NCBI RefSeq assembly: GCF_000970085.1
Contig: NZ_CP009506.1
Span: 682,001-746,000, forward strand
Direction of reading: 5' to 3'
DNA length: 64,000 bases
DNA from: Methanosarcina siciliae T4/M
GTDB taxonomy: Archaea; Halobacteriota; Methanosarcinia; Methanosarcinales; Methanosarcinaceae
Below the pieces are notes generated by a model. It was not told where the DNA came from. It searched no databases and saw only the letters and a list, made by a program, of their open reading frames with translations. Made by a program: the position numbers and the translations under genes. Shown piece after piece: positions 33,481 to 42,054 of the stretch. Numbering within the stretch: the first letter of the stretch is position 1; the number at the start of each line of letters is the position of its first letter.

Positions 33481-34105
33481 CCTTATCGGGCGTGTTCTTT
33501 TTATCTCAATGCTGGTGTCCTTTATCCTTTCAGGGATAGCTCTGCTTGTCAGCCGGTGGAGCCTTACACGCAGTGTCTATCTTGCAGGTTTTTTTGCAGA
33601 TGTACTCGACTTCTTTTATCTGCCTCTTAGACAGATCTTTCTCAAGTTTTCGGATACTCGTGTTCTGGACAAGTGGATGGCATCTCTAAAAAACCGGGCT
33701 CATAAATCTGCTTTTGCAAAAACGAAAAAAAGGATCATCCTGGTTCCCCATTGCATGCGCAGCCTCGACTGCCCTGCCCACTCTACCCAGACAGGAATCC
33801 AGTGCAAGTCCTGCGGAAAATGTGTCTTTACCCAGTTAAAAAAGGATGCTGAAAAATACGGGTATAAGGTGTTTATCCTCACAGGCTCATCATATGTGAA
33901 GAATATCCTTAAAATGGAAGCTGCAGACGGGGTTCTTCTAATTGCCTGCGACTATGAAATCAACAAAGTCATGAGGGCTCTCAAAGGCAAAAAAGTGACT
34001 ACCTATGGAGTTCCCATGGAAAACGATGGATGTTTCGGGACCGTAGTGGATTACCAGAATGTGCTTGGTGTTTTTGAAGATTTTAAAAGTTTTCCCTCGG
34101 TTTGA
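33473..34105 (+). CDS. DUF116 membrane protein, second of a pair
   Basis: 210 residues, paralogue of the previous gene. It has the same two N-terminal hydrophobic segments, then LVPHCMRSLDCPAH, IQCKSCGKCVFTQL, GVLLIACDYEINK and ENDGCFGTVVDY. The cysteine pattern is largely conserved, so both copies should bind the same cofactor. A heterodimer is plausible because of the coupled start. Confidence 0.85.
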   Translation: MYNLIGRVLFISMLVSFILSGIALLVSRWSLTRSVYLAGFFADVLDFFYLPLRQIFLKFSDTRVLDKWMASLKNRAHKSAFAKTKKRIILVPHCMRSLDCPAHSTQTGIQCKSCGKCVFTQLKKDAEKYGYKVFILTGSSYVKNILKMEAADGVLLIACDYEINKVMRALKGKKVTTYGVPMENDGCFGTVVDYQNVLGVFEDFKSFPSV

Positions 34106-34280
34106 AGTAAGTATCAATATTTTCTGCCGATTTGTCTCATTTTTTTACTCTTTTCCCACTTCTTCTCTTTTTCTTTATTCAATCGTAATTTTGAATTAAT
34201 ATCAACACTTTAAATTAGCTCTTGATCGAATATAAGTGAAGTCCGGATTATTTCAGGACACTTTTGAAGGTGTTACTTTC

Positions 34281-35405
34281 ATGTATGACGTAATAATCAT
34301 AGGTGGTGGTCCTTCCGGAGCCTCGGCCGGAAGAAGGGCAGGAAAACTTGGCCTCAATACACTGTTGCTTGAAAAAGAAGAATTCCCCAGGTACAAACCT
34401 TGCGGAGGAGGGCTCTCGAAACATGCGATTTCTTACCTTGACTTTGAGCTGCCTCAGGATATTATCGAGTGGGAGGTAACAGGAGCAAAGGTCTTTTTCA
34501 AAAATCAGCTTATCGAGGCACATAAAGATTATTGTTTATCGGTGATTGTCTCCCGGTGCATGTTTGATAATCTCCTACTTGAAAAGGCAAAGGAAACCGG
34601 GATTGAAGTCCATACCGGCGAAAAGGTTCTTCATTGCAGGGAAATGCCCGAATATGTCGAAATCGAGACTAACAGGAGCACATACAGGGCAAAGTTTGCA
34701 ATTGTTGCTGAGGGGGCACATGGTATTATCAAAACCTGTGTGCGGCCTGTGGATACTAAGGAGGAATACGGAGTCTGCGTGGTCACCGAAATCCCTGCGG
34801 ATGAAAAAGAAATAGAAGAGCGTCTGGGAAAAGCCATTGAACTGCATTTCGGGGTTGCAGACGGTGGTTACGGCTGGGTTTTTCCCCACAGGACTTATTA
34901 TTCCGTTGGAATCGGGGGGGTTGTTAAAGCCCTTCCCCATCCCAGAGAGGCTATGCTTGAGTTCCTGAAATTCACCGGTTTTTCAGAAAACTGTAAACTG
35001 CACGGGCATAAGATTCCATGGGGAGGGCTTAAACGCAGAGTTGCAGGTTCGAGGGTTCTCTTGAGCGGGGATGCTGCAGGATTTGTAGACTCTTTTTCAG
35101 GTGAAGGTCTTGCCTATGCCATAAGTTCGGGTCAGTTTGCTGCTGAAGTGATTGCCGGAATTTGCCAGTGCGATGGAAAAATTAAGGATCTGAAAAAGTA
35201 TGAGAACCTCTGTCAGGCTGAGTTTGGAACCCATCTTAAGTATTCCCTTATGTTTTCAAGGATAATGCACCATTTCCCTGATAAGACGTTTAAGATCTTC
35301 ACCTCAAGCGAAAAAATGATTGATAAATACCTTGACGTTGCGGATTTCAAGATTAATTATAAGGATTATCTCCGCTGGTCCCTCTTGAATTTTAAACTCA
35401 GGTAA
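34281..35405 (+). CDS. Geranylgeranyl reductase family flavoprotein, copy 1
   Basis: FAD enzyme family that hydrogenates isoprenoid chains of archaeal lipids and of methanophenazine or other quinoid carriers. 374 residues: dinucleotide-binding IIIGGGPSGASAGRRAG at the start, PRYKPCGGGLS (family motif, near 50), and the second FAD motif SGDAAGFVDSFSGEGLAYA near 275. The ATG at 34281 has AAGGTG eight bases before it; the longer frame has no such site. A paralogue follows 238 bases later. Specific substrate unknown. Confidence 0.85.
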   Translation: MYDVIIIGGGPSGASAGRRAGKLGLNTLLLEKEEFPRYKPCGGGLSKHAISYLDFELPQDIIEWEVTGAKVFFKNQLIEAHKDYCLSVIVSRCMFDNLLLEKAKETGIEVHTGEKVLHCREMPEYVEIETNRSTYRAKFAIVAEGAHGIIKTCVRPVDTKEEYGVCVVTEIPADEKEIEERLGKAIELHFGVADGGYGWVFPHRTYYSVGIGGVVKALPHPREAMLEFLKFTGFSENCKLHGHKIPWGGLKRRVAGSRVLLSGDAAGFVDSFSGEGLAYAISSGQFAAEVIAGICQCDGKIKDLKKYENLCQAEFGTHLKYSLMFSRIMHHFPDKTFKIFTSSEKMIDKYLDVADFKINYKDYLRWSLLNFKLR

Positions 35406-35643
35406 TCAAAGGAGGGATTTTTAAAATAATCAAGTCATGCCTAAAAAACGCACATGAAATCAGTGTCTTTCTAAAATAAGCCGGAATCTTCAACAGCCCT
35501 CCGGGGTTTTATCCGGTCTTCTTTGATTCTCTTTTTTCCTCTACCTTTTTATTATTCGAGCATCAATCTACTTTTGGGGTAAAGCATTCATTTGAGGCTG
35601 TCTGTTCACGGCAAGCCTCTTATCATAAATAGGGGTCCTTAAA

Positions 35644-36813
35644 ATGTATGATCTGATTATAGTAGGGGGTGGACCTTCCGGAGCTTCTGCTGGAAGGGTA
35701 GCTGGATATGCAGGAATCTCAACCCTCCTGCTCGAGAAAGAAAATTTTCCGAGGTATAAGCCCTGCGGAGGGGCTCTATCTCCGTATGCCCTTTCCTCCC
35801 TTGATTTTGAACTTCCCGAGTCTGTGGTTGAGAGGGATATTTCAAAGGTAAGGGTTCATTTCAGGGAGCTCTGTCTTGAAAGGCAAAGAGATTACAGGTT
35901 AGCTCTGCTGGTTTCCAGAAATGCCTTTGACAATCTTCTGCTTGATAAAGCCCGGGAGACGGGAATTGAAGTGCACTGCGGAGAAAAAGTACTGGATTGT
36001 GAAGAAGAGGAAGAATGGGTTGAAGTTCGGACTTCGGAGAATAGTTACCTTACAAAGTTTGTCCTCATCGCGGAAGGTTCCCAAGGTATACTTAAATATA
36101 ATGTAAGACCGCAGAGAGCCCGGAGAACAGAATACGACCTTGCTCTTGTTTCGGAAATCCCTGAAGGGGATGAGGTGATACGGACGAGGTTCCCAGATGT
36201 ACTTGATATTCATTTCGGGGTTGCACCCGGAGGGTACGGCTGGATTTTCCCTCATGCAGGGTACTATTCCGTGGGAGTCGTGGGGACAGCCGAACATCTG
36301 AAGCATCCTAAAAAGGTAATGCAGAATTTTTTGCAGGCAAACGGCTTTTCCGGGAAATTTCAGGTCTGTTCCCATATTATACCCGTGGGGGGGATAAAAC
36401 GAAAAACCGTGAGTTCGAGAATTCTTCTGAGTGGAGATGCCGCAGGTTTCGTGGATGCCTTCATAGGGGAAGGGATTTCATATGCCATCCGGTCAGGGCA
36501 GCTTGCAGCGGAGATAGTAGCGGATCTTGTGCTTTATAACCGGAAATTGAGCGACCTTAAAGAGTATGAATCCAGATGCGGACAGGAATTCGGGAATTTT
36601 CTTGTAAGTTCCCTTAAGCTGGAAAAGGTCATGCACCGTTTCCCCGAGACCTCTTTTAAACTTGCTCTCAGCAGGGAGGAAATCCTGGACAAATATCTGG
36701 ATGAAGTTGTAATAAATAGAAGCCATAAAGACTATGTCCGGTGGTTATTGCTCAATTTCAGTCTGGCTGAACCTGCTTCCAGAATTATGTCCATGGCAGG
36801 GAAGAATCAGTAA
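35644..36813 (+). CDS. Geranylgeranyl reductase family flavoprotein, copy 2
   Basis: 389 residues, closely similar to copy 1 throughout: VGGGPSGASAGRVAG, PRYKPCGGALS and SGDAAGFVDAFIGEGISYA. It has an extra 15-residue C-terminal tail. It seems to have its own promoter, as the gap to copy 1 is 238 bases. The pair looks like a tandem duplication followed by divergence; different chain positions or substrates would explain keeping both (inference). Confidence 0.85.
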   Translation: MYDLIIVGGGPSGASAGRVAGYAGISTLLLEKENFPRYKPCGGALSPYALSSLDFELPESVVERDISKVRVHFRELCLERQRDYRLALLVSRNAFDNLLLDKARETGIEVHCGEKVLDCEEEEEWVEVRTSENSYLTKFVLIAEGSQGILKYNVRPQRARRTEYDLALVSEIPEGDEVIRTRFPDVLDIHFGVAPGGYGWIFPHAGYYSVGVVGTAEHLKHPKKVMQNFLQANGFSGKFQVCSHIIPVGGIKRKTVSSRILLSGDAAGFVDAFIGEGISYAIRSGQLAAEIVADLVLYNRKLSDLKEYESRCGQEFGNFLVSSLKLEKVMHRFPETSFKLALSREEILDKYLDEVVINRSHKDYVRWLLLNFSLAEPASRIMSMAGKNQ

Positions 36814-36843
36814 CATAGTGAGTTTGTATGATATGGAGTTTGT

Positions 36844-37213
36844 ATGCGAGTGAGGCGTGTAAGCTCCCTTCTGTTCATGCAAATATTCCTGCCACCTATC
36901 AGTGGGAGGAACGGTCCCTGGGGACTCTTGCATCGACGGCATTCGGCTAAGCGTTACCAAAAACAATCGGGATGAGTCCAGACTGCTCGTACTTTCCCGA
37001 TTTCCAACTTGCACCCACGAGGATTCGCCGTTTCATCCACTCTCCCTGTGACCTCAGCTTATGGCATCATCGCATTTCCAGGGGATGGTTTTCGTTTCTG
37101 TGCCAGGGCCCGGGCTCTCGCCCGACATCCTTTACAGATGTTCGTGTGTCCGGAGCGGTGGGGAGACTTTCCTCAGACCAGCAGGTCCGGCAGCCGCCCA
37201 GCCTCTCTCGCAT
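36844..37213 (-). ncRNA. rnpB: RNase P RNA (archaeal)
   Basis: RNA component of the ribozyme that trims tRNA 5' ends. On the minus strand the ends pair perfectly as helix P1, ATGCGAG-A-GAGGC with GCCTC-A-CTCGCAT. Inside are GAGGAAAGTC after the first helices, ACAGAAA, GGGTGCAAG and, near the 3' end, ACAGAAGGGAGCTTAC, all conserved RNase P landmarks. The length is about 370 nt. It converges with copy 2 of the reductase pair. Confidence 0.95.
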
Positions 37214-37224
37214 CTTGCTGATTA

Positions 37225-37250
37225 ACTGGTTCTATATATTTTTTGGTGGT
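37225..37250 (-). promoter_or_regulatory. rnpB promoter
   Basis: On the minus strand AAAAAATATATAGA (37231-37244) ends 18 bases before the first base of the RNA, the right distance for an archaeal TATA box. Confidence 0.7.
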
Positions 37251-37533
37251 ATATATATTTATTGGGCGATATTCTCTGTATCAGGATCCTCCCCGGCCAG
37301 AGCTTCCTGATAGGTGGATTCCTTCCGTGTACTGGTTATAACTTTTGCGTGCCGGGGATATGCCTAAATATTAATATATATGTATTGTAATCAAGAAACT
37401 GTAATGGATTTTCCATTTCCGGAAATTCTCTGAAAGAAGATTCTCTTAAGCTGCAAAAGATTCGTTAGCTTAATATGTGACTATAACTATCATTTTTGTG
37501 TTCAGTTTCCAGGCTTATTTTTAGAGGTAAAAC
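37251..37533. other. Spacer between rnpB and marker 9 gene
   Basis: TATCAGG/CCTGATA (about 37277-37283 and 37302-37308) can form a hairpin. TAAATATTAATATATATG near 37363-37381 is a likely TATA element for the marker 9 gene. No gene seen. Confidence 0.4.
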
Positions 37534-38673
37534 ATGAGTGATTGTCTATTTGATTTGCATATTGGATATGTCCGTTTTAGAAATCCCATAGCGCTGGCGC
37601 CAATGGCAGGAATTGTCGACAGTACTTTTGCCAACCAGTATGCAGGTGATGCCGGGCTGGTAGTGCTTGGAGCCTTCAATCTTGATGAAGGATCTATTGA
37701 AGTCGCATCCAAGCTCGTAGCCAGAGGTAGAAAAGAGTTCATCTCCGATGAACCTATGGAGCTTATAAAAAAGGAAATCCGGGCCGTAAACTCGGGCAGT
37801 GCTGTTGCGGTAAACGTCAGAAGCACCACCCTTGAGCCCTTAATCGAAGCTGCAAAAATAGTAAAGGAAGAAGGGGCAATCCTTGAATTAAACGCCCACT
37901 GCAAGCAGCCCGAAATGCTTGAGGCAGGCATAGGAGAAGCCCTTCTGCGGGACCTTCCAAGGCTTTCTGCCTGGATAAAAGCAATAAAGGAAACCGGAGT
38001 CGTGCTTTCCGTAAAGGTAAGGGCAAATGTAGTGAATGATGTCGAACTTGCCAGGCTTATTGATAAAGCCGGGGCAGATATCATCCATGTGGATTCCATG
38101 CTCGAAGGTTTCGGAGCCGACCTTGATGCGATTGTAAATTATAGGGATGCCACGAGGCTTTTCCTTATAGGCAACAACTCGGTTACCGATTTTTCCATGG
38201 CAAAAGATATGTTTTCCCGGGGAGCCGATATGGTTTCGGTTGCAAGGGGAACGATGGAAAACCCCGGGCTGATTTCACAGCTGGTCGAAAGTGTCACTTC
38301 GTATCAGAAATCTATAGGCTGGTACAATGCTCCCAAGCACGTTTGCAGTGAAGGGGACTTCAGAGCGCTGGCTTTCTGCTGCCTCCCCGTAAAGCCCTGC
38401 CCTGTGCACGAGAAATTCAAAAAGCTGGGATATACTGCAGAAGAATTTGCCCGGACAAAGATGGAATTTGCCAGGGGTACACTGCTGGAGTACGGGGAAG
38501 ATACCTGTTTCGGCAGCCTTGTCTGGTGCTGTAAAATTACAAAGCCCTGCTGGATCAGGGATGGTGTCCTGAACACACTTGACCTCTCCGATGCAGAGTA
38601 CATGAAGCTTAAGGAGCAGCTGGCACAATACATCCTTGACCATGCCAGGATTCCGGTAAATGAATCACGTTGA
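37534..38673 (+). CDS. Methanogenesis marker protein 9
   Basis: 379 residues. The first 260 form a TIM barrel of the dihydrouridine-synthase-like (FMN) superfamily (NPIALAPMAGIVDSTFANQY; NVRSTTLEPLIEAAK; IHVDSMLEGFG). The last 110 form a cysteine-rich extension (CCLPVKPCPVH; CFGSLVWCCKITKPCWIRDG) that defines marker 9, found in methanogens. The reaction is unknown; a cofactor or RNA role is possible. AGAGGT precedes the ATG. It overlaps the CitG-like gene by 14 bases. Confidence 0.88.
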   Translation: MSDCLFDLHIGYVRFRNPIALAPMAGIVDSTFANQYAGDAGLVVLGAFNLDEGSIEVASKLVARGRKEFISDEPMELIKKEIRAVNSGSAVAVNVRSTTLEPLIEAAKIVKEEGAILELNAHCKQPEMLEAGIGEALLRDLPRLSAWIKAIKETGVVLSVKVRANVVNDVELARLIDKAGADIIHVDSMLEGFGADLDAIVNYRDATRLFLIGNNSVTDFSMAKDMFSRGADMVSVARGTMENPGLISQLVESVTSYQKSIGWYNAPKHVCSEGDFRALAFCCLPVKPCPVHEKFKKLGYTAEEFARTKMEFARGTLLEYGEDTCFGSLVWCCKITKPCWIRDGVLNTLDLSDAEYMKLKEQLAQYILDHARIPVNESR

Positions 38674-39700
38674 CACTGCTTTTTCCTCCCATATCCCTGA
38701 ATGGGCCGAAGGGGCCTCGAGCCTTATTGCACGCTGTGCTCAGCTTGCAATGCTGCTTGAGGTCTCAGCTTCCCCAAAGCCGGGGAATGTTGATAGAGAA
38801 CACAATTATCCTGATACCTGTTTTGAGCATTTTGTAGCTTCCTCGGTTGCTGTCTATCCTGTCCTGGAACTTGCTGCAAGGAGCAGAGACGGGATAGGTA
38901 CACTTCTCAGGAAGGCGGTTTACGAAAGTTTCGCCTGGCAGCGGGGAGGAAATACCCATTTCGGAGCTTTCTTACTCCTGATCCCTCTGGCAATGGCTGC
39001 AGGTGAAATCTCCCGGGAAGCCTCCTCCACCGGGAAAGCCGATTTCCGGCTCGAGTCGGGGTATTTTGAAAACCTTGCTTCCCGCGCCCATATTTTTGCC
39101 CGTGCAACGAGCTGTGAAGATGCTGTTGAGTTCTACCGGGCTTTCGGGCATGCAGAAGTCAGGGTAAACAGCGTGGACGAATTCGACCTTGAAGATCCCG
39201 GAGCAACTGCCGATCTCAGGGAACAGAACATTACCCTTTACGACCTCATGGAAATTTCCAGAGGGTATGACCTGATCGCAAACGAGTGGACTTCAGGTTT
39301 CGGGCGCTGCCTGGAGGGTGCGGAAAGCATCCTTGAGTTCATGCAGGCGAGAAACTGTGAAGCCGAAGCTTTAACCGGGGGTTCGGTTTCCACCTGTTCC
39401 GGCACAGGAATCAACGAGGCTGTGGTGTATACTTTCCTGAAAATGCTCTCCAGGCACAGGGACACCTTCATCCAGACCAAGTTCGACCCCGAAACTGCAG
39501 ATTACGTCTCTGCCAGGGCAGGCAAACTTCTTTCAGGCTGGGAAGCTTCGGGGAAAACAGCAAGGGACTTTGCTTTAATCCTTCCTGCTGTACAGGAATT
39601 TGACTCCGAGCTTCTGGAAAAAAAGATTAATCCGGGTTCTACGGCAGATATCATTATTGCAGGGCTTTTTATTGCCCTTCTCGGAGGCTTGCGCTTTTGA
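38660..39700 (+). CDS. Triphosphoribosyl-dephospho-CoA synthase-like protein (CitG/MdcB family)
   Basis: 346 residues, with SASPKPGNVDREHNYPDT near 35 and WQRGGNTHFGAFLLLIPLAMA near 95, the nucleotide-binding blocks of the CitG family. True CitG prepares the prosthetic group of citrate lyase, which is absent here, so this branch must act on something else. Its neighbours suggest a methanopterin-type cofactor: related proteins are found in C1-transfer gene clusters of methylotrophic bacteria, as I recall. Overlaps on both sides (14 and 4 bases) show a tight operon. Confidence 0.8.
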   Translation: MNHVDTAFSSHIPEWAEGASSLIARCAQLAMLLEVSASPKPGNVDREHNYPDTCFEHFVASSVAVYPVLELAARSRDGIGTLLRKAVYESFAWQRGGNTHFGAFLLLIPLAMAAGEISREASSTGKADFRLESGYFENLASRAHIFARATSCEDAVEFYRAFGHAEVRVNSVDEFDLEDPGATADLREQNITLYDLMEISRGYDLIANEWTSGFGRCLEGAESILEFMQARNCEAEALTGGSVSTCSGTGINEAVVYTFLKMLSRHRDTFIQTKFDPETADYVSARAGKLLSGWEASGKTARDFALILPAVQEFDSELLEKKINPGSTADIIIAGLFIALLGGLRF

Positions 39701-40335
39701 CCGTTTTTTCTTCGGATTGCAGGGAATTTGAAAAGTCAGATCATGCTATCAACCTCTCGGCTTTTGGGATCCGGGAGGGGATCTCGGAAGTAATAGTAAG
39801 TACAGGTTTTGAAAACCCGAATGCTGCTCCCATAGGTATCATCACAAAGAGCGGAAAGCCTTTTGTCAGGCTCTTCAAAGGCAGCCACACCTGGACAAAT
39901 GTGGCTAAAGAGATGTATCTTGTTTCAAACGTTGTTTACGACCCCCTGCTCTTTGTACGCTCGACTTTCTTCGACCTTGAGCCCTCCGAGTTTGAATATG
40001 TGCCTGCAGGCGGTCTCGAGTTCCCGGTCCTCAAAGAAGCTGTTGCCTGGGTTATTTTCGAGTGCGTTAATGTAAAGAACACAGACCAGACTCTTATTGC
40101 CGAGCTTGTACCTGTAAAGGCGGGCTTTAACGAAGAGCACAGAAAAAACCTCCCCGTGCCCAATAGGGGATTCAATGCCGTCCTTGAGGCCACGGTCCAT
40201 GCAACCCGCTATCAGCTTTCAGGGGATGAAAAATACCTTGAATGGATCCGGCACTATGAAACCCTTGCTTCAAAATGCGGGGGCGATGGGGAAAAGAAGG
40301 CGATGAAGCTGCTTTATGAAGTGCTGGGGATTTGA
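39697..40335 (+). CDS. DUF447 family flavin-fold protein
   Basis: 212 residues of the DUF447 family, an FMN-binding split-barrel-like fold; conserved text is NAAPIGIITKSGKPFVRLFKG and WTNVAKEMYLVSNVVYDP. No reaction is known. The start is a TTG that overlaps the stop of the previous gene (TTGA), with GGAGG ten bases upstream. DUF447 is repeatedly linked with methanopterin genes in methanogens and methylotrophs (from memory). Confidence 0.83.
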   Translation: MTVFSSDCREFEKSDHAINLSAFGIREGISEVIVSTGFENPNAAPIGIITKSGKPFVRLFKGSHTWTNVAKEMYLVSNVVYDPLLFVRSTFFDLEPSEFEYVPAGGLEFPVLKEAVAWVIFECVNVKNTDQTLIAELVPVKAGFNEEHRKNLPVPNRGFNAVLEATVHATRYQLSGDEKYLEWIRHYETLASKCGGDGEKKAMKLLYEVLGI

Positions 40336-40530
40336 TTTTCTTTCTAATTCCGGATCCTTTTGGGTTTTCTTTCTAATTCATACCAGTTTTGATTTTTTTC
40401 GGTTCGGTTCTCTGTTGTAATTTTAAGCTCTCTGTTGTAATTATCTAACTCTGTTTTAAGTTACCTTTCTCTGTTCCATGTTACCTTTTTTAGATAATTA
40501 TATTATCCTCCTCCTGCATGAGTTCTTTTC

Positions 40531-41250
40531 ATGAGTTTTAAGAGCATTGCATGGGGTATTACAGGAGCAGGGCATTTCCTGGACCGCAGTTACCAGGTCT
40601 TTAAGGAACTCAAACAAAGAGACCCCGAACTTTCCGTAAACACGTATATTTCCAGGGCAGCCGAAGAGGTGCTCAGGATGTACGGGCTTGAGCAGAAGCT
40701 TGTGAAAATCTCGGGAGGAGACTACCTTGAGGAGATCTTCCGGGAAAGCGAACAGGGCTCAAGTTCCCCCAAGGTCGGGCGCTTTCTCCTTGAAAGGTAC
40801 GATGCCCTCTTCGTTACGCCTGCAACCTCAAACACAGTCTCGAAAATCGCCTACGGGATTGCCGATTCCCTTATAACCAATGCCGTTGCCCAGGCTGTTA
40901 AGGGAAAGGTTCCTGTTTATGTTGTGCCCGTGGATATCGAAGGCTCGATCATATCGGAAATGCCCTATAATATTGACCGGAAACAGTGCAGGCACTGTGA
41001 AACCTGCCCCCCGCGGGAAAACTGTCCTCACGGGGCAATCACTGAGAAAAACGGTTTTACAGACCAGATCGATCTCCTCAAATGCAAAGGCTGCGGGATC
41101 TGCAAGGAACTGTGCCCTTATAACGCCATCAAGGGCGGGCCTGTTGAAGTCCTTGTCAGGGACGTGGACATGCGCAATGTTGAGATTGTAAAAGGACTAC
41201 AGGGGATCACCGTGCTTGAAAGTCCGGAAGCCATTCTGGAACTATTTTAA
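40531..41250 (+). CDS. dmrX: Dihydromethanopterin reductase (acceptor), DmrX type
   Basis: 239 residues: an N-terminal flavoprotein domain of the phosphopantothenoylcysteine-decarboxylase-like fold (AWGITGAGHFLDRSYQ; FVTPATSNTVSKIAYGIADSLITN) fused to two [4Fe-4S] motifs, CRHCETCPPRENCPHG and CKGCGICKELCPYNA. This architecture is that of DmrX of Methanosarcina, which reduces dihydromethanopterin to tetrahydromethanopterin, the last step in making the methanogen C1 carrier. It lies 195 bases after the DUF447 gene and probably has its own promoter. Confidence 0.88.
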   Translation: MSFKSIAWGITGAGHFLDRSYQVFKELKQRDPELSVNTYISRAAEEVLRMYGLEQKLVKISGGDYLEEIFRESEQGSSSPKVGRFLLERYDALFVTPATSNTVSKIAYGIADSLITNAVAQAVKGKVPVYVVPVDIEGSIISEMPYNIDRKQCRHCETCPPRENCPHGAITEKNGFTDQIDLLKCKGCGICKELCPYNAIKGGPVEVLVRDVDMRNVEIVKGLQGITVLESPEAILELF

Positions 41251-41364
41251 ATCCAGGATTTCAGCCCGTTTTCTTTTTTCTTTTCCTTTCTTTTTTTCCG
41301 TTTTCTTTTCCTTTCTTCCTTTCTCCCGCATCTACCTGTGAAATCTTTTGTTTTTCTCTTGCCG

Positions 41365-42054
41365 TTAATCAATTATCTTCAGTTTTCCGCTTTCAAGCTC
41401 TCCATAGCTGTCGGACATAAAACGAATCACAGCCTCATCATGGGAGATAAGGAGGTATCCTATTTTTCTTTCAGCCTGCACCTCTTTAAGCATGTGGAGG
41501 ATCTGGGCCTGCACCGAGACGTCCAGGGCAGAGGTCGGTTCGTCAAGGACAATATATTCCGGGTCGAGCAGGAGAATCCTGCCAAGGGCAAGACGCTGGA
41601 GCTGCCCTCCCGAGAGCTGGGACGGGTAGCGGGTAAGCACTTCTTCCGGGAGGCCCACGGTCATAAGCAGCTCTTCTGTTTTTCGGACATGTTTGGATTT
41701 AGGGACTCTCAGAAGAGTAAGGACTTCAGAAACCGAGTGTTCTATTTTTTTCCCGGGATTGAAAGCGTCCGTTGGGTCCTGAAACATTATCTGGACTTTG
41801 CGGCGGAAGGCTATATACTCTGTTTTTTTCATTCCGGAAAGGGGAGAGCCTTTGTAATATACGATGCCTGCTGTTGGCTTCTCAAGCCCGGCAACGGTCC
41901 TCCCCAATGTGCTTTTCCCTTCCCCGGACGGGCCCATAAGCCCGAAAGTTTTGCCCGGACTTATTTCAAGGGAAATCTCCCGGAAAATACACTTTCCCGG
42001 GCTCAGCAGGCTAGCTCCGTAACTTTTTGAGAGGCTGGCTGCTCTCAGGGACAT
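41365..42054 (-). CDS. ABC transporter ATPase, OppF/NikE type
   Basis: 229-residue ATP-binding subunit: Walker A GPSGEGKST, Q loop, signature LSGGQLQRLALGR, Walker B YIVLDEPTSALD, and a C-terminal histidine LLISHDE. It is short for OppF (usually about 300) and lacks the C-terminal oligopeptide extension, as in NikE. It is the last gene of the importer cluster. The ATG at 42054 has GAGGTG upstream; its first bases overlap the preceding gene by ten. Confidence 0.88.
   Translation of the reverse strand: MSLRAASLSKSYGASLLSPGKCIFREISLEISPGKTFGLMGPSGEGKSTLGRTVAGLEKPTAGIVYYKGSPLSGMKKTEYIAFRRKVQIMFQDPTDAFNPGKKIEHSVSEVLTLLRVPKSKHVRKTEELLMTVGLPEEVLTRYPSQLSGGQLQRLALGRILLLDPEYIVLDEPTSALDVSVQAQILHMLKEVQAERKIGYLLISHDEAVIRFMSDSYGELESGKLKIID

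Noticed and set aside
36972..37310. Open frames of 70-112 residues over the RNase P RNA
   Set aside because: They lie antisense to rnpB, whose helices and conserved blocks explain the sequence.
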